64,000 nt of DNA from Saururus chinensis (Eukaryota; Streptophyta; Magnoliopsida; Piperales; Saururaceae): contig CP141150.1 of assembly GCA_035235625.1 (NCBI GenBank), positions 4,960,001 to 5,024,000 of the forward strand, written 5' to 3'. Both the position numbers and the translations under genes were made by a program. Below are positions 35,656 to 46,938 of the stretch, piece after piece; positions within the stretch are counted from its first letter, which is position 1; every line of letters begins with the position of its first letter. The notes under the pieces were generated by a model that saw only the letters and a list, made by a program, of their open reading frames with translations, was not told where the DNA came from and made no database searches.

Positions 35656-38600
35656 GCATTTATAAAGTAACCTGTTAATTTGTGCTAGGCACATGCCAAC
35701 ACGCATGTGTAATGCAGTTTGTAGCCAATGTTGTGCCGCCTATTATACAGGGGCATGCATGCAGGTTTTGAAGCATTTGCCCTCCCTTATTATTACATGT
35801 AAGTCATCATGTATCAATCGGATGGCTTGCAATGCATTGAGTGCATATTTTTTTATATACAGCTTAACATATATTCTATAATTATATTCTCTTTATTTTA
35901 TATTAATAATTATATTTAAATAATAATAATTTTTATTAAATGGTAAAACTTATATATAAGAGATGAAAAAAAATTATAATACTTTTTTTAAAGTACTTAT
36001 CTATTTAAATTTAACAAAATAAAGCTATTAATATAGAATAAATTTTGTTATTAAATAAAGCTATTAATTTAAAATAGTGAGAATATATTATTTATTTACG
36101 GTAAATCGGGCATGACCCCTATTTCCATTCATTTGTAAACATGTTGTTGAGTTCGTCTTTTATTTGCATTGTTACGGGGTGATCCGTTTTCAAAGCGAGG
36201 TCAGAAGAATTACCTAAGGGTGAGTTATCCTTGCTTCAGTGCCTGTAAAATTGCCAAAATGCCATCATTAGTGAGAGTCCTTTTTATATATATATATATA
36301 TATATATATGAATATGAGGTCCAAGTTGGTTTTGACATTTTACATTTTTCTTGTATAAGAGAAACTGAAATTCCAAAATGCAAAAGTGCTCAGTACATTC
36401 TCTTAAATATGGAGAAGAGAATGCGTTTTTAATGGACATGGAAATGAAATTCGTAGGGTGTGTCACATTCATAATATGCTCGTGGATGATGATTATATAT
36501 GATTGGCATGACAAGCCCCCAAAACTGAATTCAATAGCATTTTGTTGTGACTAAACTTTACATGACATTCTCTTGACAAGAGACAGTTATCATGTGATTT
36601 CAACTTTGACGGAGATGGCTCTTTAAATGCTTTTTTCTTTTAACTCATACTGCACCGCCAGTAATTATTTTTATTTTTTATATAAATTGCATCAGAATAT
36701 TTTTTTATACTTGTCAAATATATTTTTTGTCCCATATTAATAGTTTTATTTAGAAAAATAGTATTTTTATTTAATAGTAGGATCCACAACTAAAAGAATA
36801 AAGTTTTTAAGCATCTTGCCACTTAAATTGAAGCAAATGGAGTTATTAATATGAGACTTTTTTTAATCCAAATGAATCTAATATGATTGATGGATTGTTT
36901 GTTTAATAAAATTTAGACCAAAATAATTTTTTTTCTAATATATAGTTATAATTCACACACCTCACCTCATACCAACATGCATACACTAATACTTCGGGGT
37001 CAGTTATGACTTGTGGACCTCATCCTTAAGAAGGAGAGATCTAACCAATGCACATCATGTTGAATAATGAGCAATGTTGTTACATACACCTATCACCCTA
37101 AACACTAGTTACACTTACACATAGGTCTCATACAATGCAGTTAGTAGGTGTATAAATAGATGGACATGGACACAGATATAGACAAGGCATACCCACGACC
37201 GTTTATTTTCATGCATACCTTCTATTTGTCCATCCACATTTGTCTATGAGGGGCACGAACAAACTAAAGGTAAAAGTTAGACATATTACTTTATTCTCAA
37301 AGTAAGGGTAGTTAATAAAAAATTAATTAAATAATAAGATAATAATAGTAGGATGGCCTTATCTAAAATAATACTTCATCAATTTCACATAATAACTTCG
37401 TTTGGTAAAAAAATTTATTTTATATTAATAGTTTCATTTTATTTAATTTAACTAGTTAAATACTTAAAAATGAGTATCATAAACTTATTTTCTTTTCTCC
37501 TTAGATATAGGTATTAATTTAGGACAGGAAAAATATTATTTTTTTAAATATAGCGATAGGATGGATGAAGTAATAATAATAATAATAAAAAAGATATGTG
37601 AGAATATGATATGTATTTTTTATAATATTTTTAGAAAGAGTAATTATGTAAACGTAGGCTAATAATTTAATAATAATTAAAATAATAATAATAATATATA
37701 ATATATAATTAGCATAATACAATCACAAAAAAACCACTATCTATAGTCATCCGCATTAAATAATAAATAATAATAATATCTATTTTAACACTGAGGACAC
37801 TGGACAAACAGACATCATCTATACCTCTAGCAGCCCGTGCGTATATGCCCGAGTATTTAAAGTGACAAGCCATTTTATCCTAAAACTATAAGAATTGTCA
37901 CGAGCAAATAATGCCGGACTTTGCAACAAAAAAATCATGCCTTCTACAAGTTTTCCCTCACCTTTTATGTGATTGCGAAAGAATTATTCACGGCTAACCC
38001 TCCCATTACGCAAAAATAGAAAATTGGCACATTTTCTAAACAAGATTAGAATAAAGAAAAAAAGATTAATTGGCGGGCTAGGCGGGCCCACACCTTCGTG
38101 GTCCCATCTTATCAATGAGCTATCACAACGTAAAGAGATATCCTTAATCTTTCAAAAATCATTGGTCCAATCAGCCAATTAAGAAGCTAATTCATGCACG
38201 GTTGGTTTAATCCCAAATAATTGGACCGGTTGGTTTAATCCGGGTAGGGGGATTCAATTGAGATTTGGCAGGGGCCCACAATCAAAACCGGTCCAAATAA
38301 GTCTCAACAGTTACCCTTCTAGCTCTCATCCCTAAGATCCGGCGGGTCCCACTGCCATGCCCTCTGCAGTGTCCACTTAACTAGAAACTCAGCAGGATGC
38401 CAATCAAGGGAATTTCAAAACTAAACTGCCTCCACGCCCTTTCTGTATACGTAGCTCCATAGGATACAATGCTTCTTATAATTTGCATCCAAATTTTATT
38501 AAAAATTAAAATTTCTTTTTTCGCTAAATCGTGTCCAAAGGGACTTCCTAGACCAAACGAAGCAAACAAAAATAACAAACCTAAACCACATCAAACACAC

Positions 38601-38700
38601 ACTTAATTAGTATTTAATAAATTTAATTATATAATTAATTTAAATTAAGTATTATTGACATCTCTTTTAAACTTACATAAACCCTAAAAGACCTTCCGTC
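35656..38700. other. AT-rich intergenic region
   Basis: No gene seen. It includes a (TA)n run at 36284-36310, and Stowaway-like pieces near 36722-36866 (TTGTCCCATATTAATAG to TTAATATGAGAC) and 37390-37530. It ends in the promoter region of the gene at 38.9 kb. Confidence 0.45.
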
Positions 38701-38712
38701 TTTAGGTCTAAA

Positions 38713-38718
38713 CACGTG
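38713..38718. promoter_or_regulatory. G-box CACGTG
   Basis: A palindromic G-box about 47 bp before the TATA box and about 180 bp before the start codon of the coiled-coil/EAR gene; a typical bZIP/bHLH site. Confidence 0.5.
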
Positions 38719-38759
38719 GCAAGAGCTAAAGGCATTGGGTTGGATTTCCACCCTCTAAA

Positions 38760-38766
38760 TATAAAA
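38760..38766 (+). promoter_or_regulatory. TATA box TATAAAA
   Basis: A consensus TATA box 130 bp before the ATG at 38896; this predicts a 5' UTR of about 100 nt. Confidence 0.65.
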
Positions 38767-38895
38767 GCCTGTTGAGTCCCCCCTCCTTCCCCTTGCCTAA
38801 TCTCCCCTGTTTTCCTTCGATTTCCGCCTGTTTCCTCCGCCTCCGGCGCCTTCTTCTTTGCCGATACGGCGGGTTTGGATTTGAGTCGATTGGGG

Positions 38896-39281
38896 ATGGC
38901 GAGTGTGTGCGGCAAGAAGGGCGAGCGGGGGCCGGGGGGCGACTGGGAGGAGGATTTGTTCACGGAGGAAGAGCTGGAGGTGGCCGACATCCTCACCAAC
39001 TTGCCTGAACTGGTTCTGTCCCGGACCCCCTTCCACCTCGTCCGCTGGGGCGCCAGACGGCGCCGCTCGGCCGAGGAGCAAAGACCCCGCCTTTCTCCGC
39101 CTGCCATTGGGGGTGGTGCTCAGCTTCATTGCCCCGCTGCGCCGGAGGGGAAGGCCGCCGCCGCCGTTGGCGCGTGCAGCCCGAATACCCCGCTGTGCTT
39201 CTCGCCCAGCGACGCGGATTTCAGTGAGAGGAGGCCCCCCTGGAAGATTAAGATGCGCAAGATCTTCAAGAAGAAGGTGGG

Positions 39282-39318
<37 letters not shown>

Positions 39319-39361
39319 TCTGAAAGTACCAGTATGTCCGAAGAAGTATGATTCCTCCTGC

Positions 39362-39416
<55 letters not shown>

Positions 39417-40444
39417 TCTGTTGATTTGTTTGATGATATGGGTTTTCATCCCCACTTTCCCCCGTCTCTTGCTGATGGATTTTTTCTCTCCGGTGCGTGC
39501 AGTCATTCAAGGAGATGAAAGATATGGTAGTAGAGCTGACTGGCGAGCGTGAGAAGCTGCAGCTGGTAACTTCTTATCCTCTGTCCTCTCCCGTCTAATT
39601 TCGCCCCTTCCGGGCTCCGGCGACTTCTTCTCATCTTTCTTCCTTCTCTATTTCAATGGAATTCTGTCCCCTGCAACCCTGTCAGGAGATGTCCAAGGTG
39701 AAGCATTACTACCAGGACCTGCAAGAAGCAAATTCCCAGCTCAAGTCTGAGACGGTATCGCAAATTACATCTCTTTTTTCTCTGTCGTTATTTTTTTACT
39801 TTTTCGTTTTGACTGTTCCTGCCATGGAAATCCCCGTTTTCACCTCTTCCTTATCCGTCGCTTTGTTGTTTTGTCCCCTTTATCCTGTTTGGCTTCTTTG
39901 TTGTTATCATTGATTTGCTTATTCGTTCTCTTCTTTTCGTCACATTCTGCATCTTCTTCCTCCTCTGCAGGCTTGTGTCCAGTCGAACAGTGCCGACCTG
40001 AATCTGGGCCAAGTGTCTACTCAAGTGAAAGCAGAAGCAGGTCCAGTCCCGGCGCCACCGCGACCGCCCATCTCCCCTGCTCCATCTGCAGAACTGCCCC
40101 GCCCGCCCGCCGAGACCAACCCCGCCACCACCGCCACCCCCATTGACATCGGCGCCATCCACTGCTGCTCCGAGCAGCCATCCGCTCAGCAGCCGAATAG
40201 ACTGGAGAGCAACGAACACACCTCCCGCAGCAACCACTGGTTCACGCCGGTGGGTGGCCCCCTCGGCCTCCCTGATCTCAACATCCCGGCCGAGGAGGTG
40301 GCGGCGACGGCCAGTTCCGGGTTCGAACTTCCGTTCAACTTCGCGGCCAACAGGGCAGCGACCGCGGCCCAGGCGAGGAAGAGGAGGATCAAAATCTACC
40401 GGAACAAGAACCAGGGAGCTGCCAAACAGCCGCGCATCAGATGA
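38896..40444 (+). CDS. coiled-coil protein with two DLN (EAR-like) motifs
   Basis: Four exons: 38896-39345, 39503-39565, 39686-39754, 39971-40444, giving 351 aa. The start is the first ATG after the TATA box. Residues 1-128 are acidic and then GC-rich, with LFTEEELEVADILTNLPEL near the N-terminus and TPLCFSPSDADF; 129-143 is a Gly-Ser run encoded by repeated GGTTCT. Residues 151-194 (SFKEMKDMVVELTGEREKLQ onwards) form a coiled coil that spans two small exons. The last exon has DLNLG (203-207), a Pro/Ala-rich stretch, GLPDLNIPAEE (DLNIP from 296) and a basic C-terminus, ARKRRIKIYRNK. DLN motifs suggest recruitment of TOPLESS-type co-repressors, and the basic tail suggests the nucleus (inference). 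It resembles an uncharacterised plant family I recall; no name is safe. Confidence 0.85.
39281..39320 (+). repeat. coding hexanucleotide repeat (GGTTCT)n
   Basis: About six GGTTCT units inside exon 1 encode the Gly-Ser run. Length changes would stay in frame. Confidence 0.85.
39365..39413. repeat. (CT)n microsatellite in intron 1
   Basis: A nearly perfect CT run of about 49 bp begins some 20 bp after the intron-1 donor at 39346. Confidence 0.9.
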
Positions 40445-41751
40445 CAGCTTTTTCCCCTCTGTTTCGTTTCTTTTTCTCCATTACGTGATTTTTTGCCGTC
40501 ATGGGTCATTCCGATCTCCGTCCAACCTCCGTCAGTTTGCTTCCTTTCCTCCACGGCGCTCTGTCACTCTCTCTTCTGTACTCTGCAATGGAGGAGGCGT
40601 GAGCAGAGCAACAGTGGCGGGAGTAGGACTCTGTGTTGGCAGGGGAAGTGGCAGGGTCGTAATTTTAGTTAGAGTTAGGGGCATATGTGGAAGGCGAAAA
40701 GTACCTTAATTTCCGGTGTCTGATTCTACTTCTACTAGAATTATTCTTTTTTGTTTTCCTCGGACTCAAAATTCCGGTTGGACAAAATAAATTAATTTCC
40801 GTAGTATCTTTTACTTTTTTGAAAAAAAATAAAATAAGAATCAATTTTTTTGTAATCATGATTATGATATGTGGGTGTGCGTACTCACTAATTAAGATTT
40901 GTGGGAGATTTATTTTAGCAAACTCGCCTAATTTTTCGGTCGCGTGAAAGATCATGATGAAAAAGATTTAATTTCAGGCGTATCCTTGTCTTTAAACGAA
41001 AAAAAAAATGTTACTAATTTTTTCGTAATTATGATATGCGTTTAAGGGGGGTGGGTTATTATTAATTTAAGACTTGTTCGTATGTGTCATCAAGGCTCAC
41101 GTGTTGGGTGCAACCTCTTAAGGCTCACGTGTTGGGTGCCACCTCTTAAGACCGGTGACGGGGTGAGCTCCAACCCCTTAAGGCCGTGCAACCATGTGAG
41201 CTCAAATTATATGTAAAGATATTTAACTTTTTAGTAACATGGGCTATTGGATTAAATTGGATGGCCCTGGGGGGCTGAGTTCACGGGGAAGCTCTATTTA
41301 ACTTTTTAGTAACATGGGCTATTGGATTTAAATCCGATGGCCCTAAGGGCTTGAGCTCATGCGGGAGCTCTTATAGACTATTACCTTACTAATTAGAAAA
41401 GGAACAAATTTATCGGGTAATACAAGCTTGGGTATTATGAGCCATTGATATGTAGTCACAGATTGAAATCCGATGGCTCATCTCTACAGGACTCGAGAAT
41501 CCGATAGGATTCGGCAAAACGTCCTATAAGCACAATAGCCTAATTTAGCGGTAGGGTGAGAAGCGTGTAAGAAGTGGGGAAGGGCGGGGAACCCACCGGG
41601 CTTAAACAACAAGAAAGGGGTTGGTTTAAAGCTGACCCGAACCAGTGGGATAGTTAACCGGCCCTTTTTCCGTTTACTGGTTTTCCTCTTGGGTTGGTGG
41701 GCATGGGCCGTTTTGTTTTTGCATGGGCTTTTGGAGCCCACCTTAGATTAA
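40445..41751. other. 3' flank and short tandem duplications
   Basis: The gene's 3' UTR is followed by AT-rich spacer with AATAAATTAA near 40786. At 41092-41147 a 28-bp unit (AAGGCTCACGTGTTGGGTG plus 9 bp) is repeated. At about 41218-41370 a unit of about 76 bp (TTTAACTTTTTAGTAACATG plus GATGGCCCT) occurs twice. Nothing else recognised. Confidence 0.6.
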
Positions 41752-42489
41752 GGGTCTGTTTGGATTGGTAGAAACGAGGAGAAAGAGAAAGAGAAAGTGA
41801 ATCAAAGTGAAAAAGAAATTAGGAGATTCCTAATTACTTTCTACTATTTGGTTACACAAATGATGTTAGAGAAAATTGACAGTGATAATATTGGTAGCGG
41901 TGGTGGTGGTAGTGATAGCGGTGACGGTGGTAGTATTGTGGTGGCGGTGACAGTGGTGGTGGTGGAGGTGGTGGTGGCGGCAGTGGTAGTGGTGGTAGCA
42001 GCGGTGGTGACAGTGGCGGTGGTGGCAATGGTGGCGGCGATGGTGGTGGTAGCGATCGCAGAGATAGTGGTGGCGTCAGCAGCAGCGATGGTGGTGGTGG
42101 CAGTGATAGTGGTGGCGATGGTGGTAGTGGTGGTGGCGATGGTGGTGGTGGCAGCGATGGTGGTGGTGATGATGGTGACAGCAATGGTGGTGGTAGTGGT
42201 GGCATTGGTGGTGGTGGCGGCGGTGGTGACAGTAGCGGTGACGGTGGTGGCAGCAGCGACGGGGATGACAATGGTGGTAGTGATCGTAGCAGTAAGACAT
42301 AAATGTTTAGTGCAATGATTTTCTCCTAAAATCCATTGGTTGATGGGTTAAAAATTTTTGGGCCAAATTTTTATTCATTTTCTCTCACTTTTCACTCTAC
42401 TTTCTCTTTCCCCGTTGCACCAAACAGTGTAAAATGAGAGATTTTAAGAATATTTTTTTCCCCCGCTTTTTACCAATCCAAACAGACCC
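41752..42489. mobile_element. Tourist-like MITE filled by a triplet array
   Basis: 738 bp, with perfect inverted ends GGGTCTGTTTGGATTGGTA / TACCAATCCAAACAGACCC and the TSD TAA on both sides (41749-41751, 42490-42492), as in PIF/Harbinger elements. The outer about 125 bp and 190 bp are ordinary MITE sequence; the core is a GGT/GGC/GAC-type triplet array. Confidence 0.85.
41880..42292. repeat. degenerate (GGT)n triplet array
   Basis: About 410 bp of GGT units with GGC, AGT, GAT, GAC and AGC variants, strongly strand-biased (G on plus). It keeps open frames on both strands only because triplet repeats lack stops; these are not genes. Confidence 0.9.
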
Positions 42490-42492
42490 TAA

Positions 42493-45400
42493 TGATTTTT
42501 GGGCCCCAGCCAACTTTGGCCTCAATTTTTGAATTTTCGTGCTCAAGCAGATTTATCACCATTTGTGTGTTTAGGAGGCGTTAATGTAGGAATCAACTTA
42601 TTTATTCTAAATTTCTATTATAAAAGATTTGAAAATGATATGATCTTCCAACGAGGAAGGCTGTCAAATGCACGCCACACTGAAGGCATTGGGGCATGGG
42701 CTCACCCGACTATGGCTGGTTGTGGACATCTATCATTTGACATATAGGCCATATCTAAAGTCTCCATATGTGTCCATTTGAATCTTTTTGTTCACCAATT
42801 TTTGGGCACGACCATCGTTAGAACTTGTCTAACTTTTTGTTCGAGGTCTGGTTAATTTATAAATATAATTTATATTAAATAATATTTTTAATTTTTTAAT
42901 AGTAATTATTATTAAGCATCATTTTTTATATTTAAATTTTAAATAATTTAAATACAATCATGTTAACATTATGTTTGAATTCTTTGTTAAAGTTAATTAT
43001 TAAATATTCTATATGTCCTATGATAATAGGTTTATTTAGTTTTTTCATCAATAAATTAATTTGTTCAATAATAATACTATAAATAAGGAAGATGATATAT
43101 AAGTCTAAATTATTATTATATACTAAGTTACTTAATCTAGAAATCCATACCCTAACATTTCTAGTTAGTCAAAATCATTGACACCTTTCTCATACTCTCT
43201 AATTGTATCATCCTTCATACAATCGCCCATGAGGCTTGTTAGCATACAAATACCTACCGGAGAAGAGGTTTTGTCCGTTGACAATATGCCGACAAACAAA
43301 TTGTTAACAAACACAAACGCAAACAAGCCTTGTTTGCTGGCTATTTGACGAGAACCAACATTAAGTACAAGCATTCCTAAATGTAGGCGTGGTTGTAGCA
43401 TTAGTCTTAAAGTTACATCTGACATTAGATACTCCTTCCTATTGATATTAAGTCTTATTTAGTTTTTTAAAATGACATAAAATTAATTTAATTTTAAAAA
43501 TTAATAGATGGAGTATTTGTTAAGAACTCTCTTCTGTATGGAGTAAGGTTTTGAACTTTATCTTTTTTTTCTTGTTAAGAAATAATTTTTTATTTTACTA
43601 AACAAAATAGAAAACTACTCTTATTTGATTATGATGTGCATGTGACACAGCAAATAGGAGCAGTGCAACCCGAAGTTCTGGAGTCTTATCTGCTTGAAGT
43701 TAGTACAAGGAAGCTTCTCTTTCATTTTTTATTTAGTATCTAATGAAATCTTTTAAAAGAACTAAGTGCTAATTGCAATGTCATAATATCGATTTTGTGT
43801 ACATATAATATAATTATAGAAAGTGATAATAACTTAATGAATTTGTCCAACAAAACCTTTTAACTGGGTTTTGTTTGGATAAAACATATAGGCCCAAGTC
43901 AACTTTGTGTGAAGCCCACATGTCTTATCCAACCAAAACCCACTTGAAAGGTTTTGTTAAACATATTTATTAGGTGTATATCACTATTTTATAAATAAAT
44001 AGTTAAAAACATGACGCAAGCCGTCGGATTGTGATATGAAATGGCTTGTGCCAAGGTTTTGTTAAGCAACTTTGTCAAATAATTGACTCGATCTTACTCA
44101 AGAAATTGGAAGTCTTGACTTTGAGCCCCCACTCTCTTGGCTACCCATGTGGACTATATCCTGACTTACTTAATAATGTCATATGTGGTCGTTGTACATG
44201 CTCAGAGGGGATTGGAGGTGGGAAGTTGTTCCAATAGGATGTTGATAACCCTAATCACTTTATGTCCAACAAAGCCTTACACTAGGTTTTCATTGGCCAA
44301 CAAATAGTGGGTCTCACATAATAATAAGACCAATGTTTCTCTCTCTAATCGAAACTTGGTATAAGTTCTTTTTACAGAAAATGGTATAAAAAATCATTAT
44401 CCTTCTCATAAGCATTAGCTGATTGCCCTACCCCTTCTTGACAGTTTCTAAGGACCGGACACCCTTGTTAACGAAAAAAATTGACGATGATAATATGCAG
44501 ATTTTATAAGTAAAGGCCCACATCTTCTATATGAAATTTCAAGGATTCATTGAGAATCCTTTTTGTCTTTTGGCATTTACTATGGACATCTCTTCGATAG
44601 AACTATTTGTTTGAGTGACACGAGAAGGTAAAGAGCCCAATCCCTATAAAGTCCATCAAAAGTCCCTTTGGCTTGGGAGTGATGAAATGAATAAAGCCCA
44701 CCTGATATGCCTGTGCATTACACTCCACATGAGTTTCTTGCTGGACATGTTTGTACATGAACTTCAGCATTTATGCTAAGGTCCTCTTCAGAGCTTATAA
44801 GCCCACCATCCCAATCATGCTTAGCTGGTTGATTATATAATAGAAACAGATACCATTATACCACCATAGCCAGCTAGCACATGTTTTCATTTTAAAAGCC
44901 TGATTATGAAAGGGGCCTGAGTGGTATAGAAAGCATAGTGGGGTTGCAAACGTGAACCTACAATTAATGTTGACAACTCCATGTAATCATATTAGATTTA
45001 TTGATTTGATTTGAACACGCAAGTGACTTAGACACTTGCTGAAAGATACCAAAGTAGACCCAGTACCCAACAAATATGCTGTTTTAAACGCTTTCATGCT
45101 TACATCCTCTGTCTTACACATATAACAAATATGCTGTTTTAAGCGCTTTCGTACTTACATCCTCTGTCTTACACATATATCTTGCACATCAACAACAGAC
45201 ATAATCTTACATATCAACAACAGACATATATATCTCACATATCAACAGCATATAAATGCTGGAATTAGCTATCATTTTGTTGAGGCATTTGTTAAGCCCC
45301 TTATTGAAGGGGTTATAAGTATAATTTCATATCTAGGCCTCATGAATATTACTCCCTTTGTCCCATATCAATTGTTAAAACTTAAATAAAATAAAATAAT

Positions 45401-46316
45401 TATTTAGTTTATTTTAGTTTTCTAATCCAGATGATTAATATGAAAATGAGATAGAGGAAGGGTTAGGTAAAAAAAAAAAAAAAGACCAGAGGGAGTGAAA
45501 GAAGAGCATGAAAAATGGTGTCCCTGAATTTGTTTAAAGCCTCCTCTTTGCTATAATGTCTGTGATGAGTACATCTGCTCATGGTTTTATGCATATGCTT
45601 CCGCAAAATGCTAATGCTACGCTTGCTTGCATATATGATCGCTCGCTACAATGCATGGGTGGCCCGCGGTGAGCGTTGTGCAAGTGTTCTAGTCTAGTTT
45701 GTGTACGGGTTTAGTATTTTTAATGTTAAAAGCATTAAGAATTAGGAATTAAGAGGTTGAGATATGATATATAGTTGTATAATGATGCTATCGTAATTGC
45801 TGTATTCATAGAGTTATACCTCTGACTCTTAAGTCCTACTAAACAAAGAGTTGATTCCTAATGTTGATGATAACTCATATTTTGCTAGGAGGAAAATGTT
45901 CAACTTTTGTTAGGCGGGAGTCTTGGGGTTGAGTCCCACTATCTCCAATGTTTTCTCTTGGGCGGAAGCATTTTTCAGGCTTCCATATTAATGAAAGCAT
46001 TAGAACCATTTATCTAGAGAATCGACGACATACAATAGCATATGTTAGCATCAACGTCTTAACGTTAATGTGCGCTAACATGTATACTTTCGATTTTAAA
46101 TAGCAACAGTTTTTATACATTCCTTTATGCTAGGTGCTCGGTCGGTAGGAAACACAAAAATACTGCCCCCTTAGACTTGAGAACCCCTTTCCTCACTTCC
46201 ACTTGCATGCAATGTATATGGTATATTTTTAAATAAAATGCCTAGGTACTTCATAGAATAAAATAAAAAATAATAAAACAACTATAGGCCGCCTGGTGGG
46301 AAATCAGTTTTACTCA
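42493..46316. other. AT-rich intergenic region
   Basis: No confident gene. It holds a Stowaway-like MITE at 45350-45497 (ACTCCCTTTGTCCCATA to GGGAGT), similar fragments near 43020 and 43430, and an unrecognised 86-codon frame on the minus strand (43165-43425). Confidence 0.4.
43165..43425 (-). other. unrecognised 86-residue open frame
   Basis: It starts MSDVTLRLMLQPRLHLGMLV and ends EYEKGVNDFD. The composition is protein-like, not low complexity, which is unusual for this AT-rich stretch. No promoter, neighbouring exon or family was recognised. It may be a gene fragment or chance. Confidence 0.2.
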
Positions 46317-46444
46317 TAAAGCTTCACTAGCCATGGATGATCATGAAGATCCAACAGTGCAGATATTAATTAACGCACCAACCGTACTGGTACATTAATA
46401 AGTGCATCTTTAGGTTTGTCTGATCGATGGCTAGTGAAGCTTCG
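46317..46444. ncRNA. candidate long foldback (miRNA-like or MITE)
   Basis: The arm at 46319-46343 (AAGCTTCACTAGCCATGGAT plus 5 nt) pairs with 46421-46442 (TGATCGATGGCTAGTGAAGC plus TT): 16 perfect pairs, then near-continuous pairing inwards to a loop around 46370-46390, total about 128 nt. The form fits a plant MIRNA precursor, but I do not recognise a known miRNA, and no expression evidence exists here. Confidence 0.3.
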
Positions 46445-46747
46445 GCTGCAGATTTGATCTCGCTAAATGGTGGTCACTGATTGTTGCCAAATAAAAAATG
46501 GCGGTCACTGGTCACATAAACTTGGCCCACCGTCTACACCCAACATAGACGGAGTTGTTTCCCATTAAGGCAGCCAAGGCTAACCTATCTTTTTATGTCA
46601 AATGACCTCACACACACGCACATGTATCTTTCATGACTAATCACAACAAAAGAGTAGATGCAGGCAACAATACACGTATATCACATTGTTTTCTGACTTA
46701 ATTGGACTAACCATGACCTGTGAAGAGAAGAGTTTTTTGTGCTCTCT

Positions 46748-46938
46748 GATGTATGATAATGAGCCTAGTGTAAGTTATGCATAAGAAACCTTTATATAAG
46801 AGATCGACAATATATACATTAGCGCAAGTTAATTAGTATTATGTATTACTGACGTTAACATGCGCCAGTGTGTGCGTTATTGATATTAAATATCAAGGGC
46901 TCTTATGTGTAATTTATGCTTAGGCTCATTATTAGTAA
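46748..46938. mobile_element. palindromic MITE, copy B (relative of 205-408)
   Basis: Inverted ends ATGATAATGAGCCTA and, in reverse, CTAATAATGAGCCTA, with inner arms containing GATCGACAATATATAC and AAATATCAAGGGC. About 190 bp, non-coding. Confidence 0.55.

Noticed and set aside
38797-39510. Long antisense frames with Arg/Glu repeats over the EAR gene
   Set aside because: They come from the CT microsatellite and GC-rich exon 1; the sense gene with clean splice sites explains the region.
41797-42318. Long Val/Gly-rich (plus) and Pro/Ser-rich (minus) open frames
   Set aside because: They are shadows of the triplet array, which lacks stops in several frames; no gene features.
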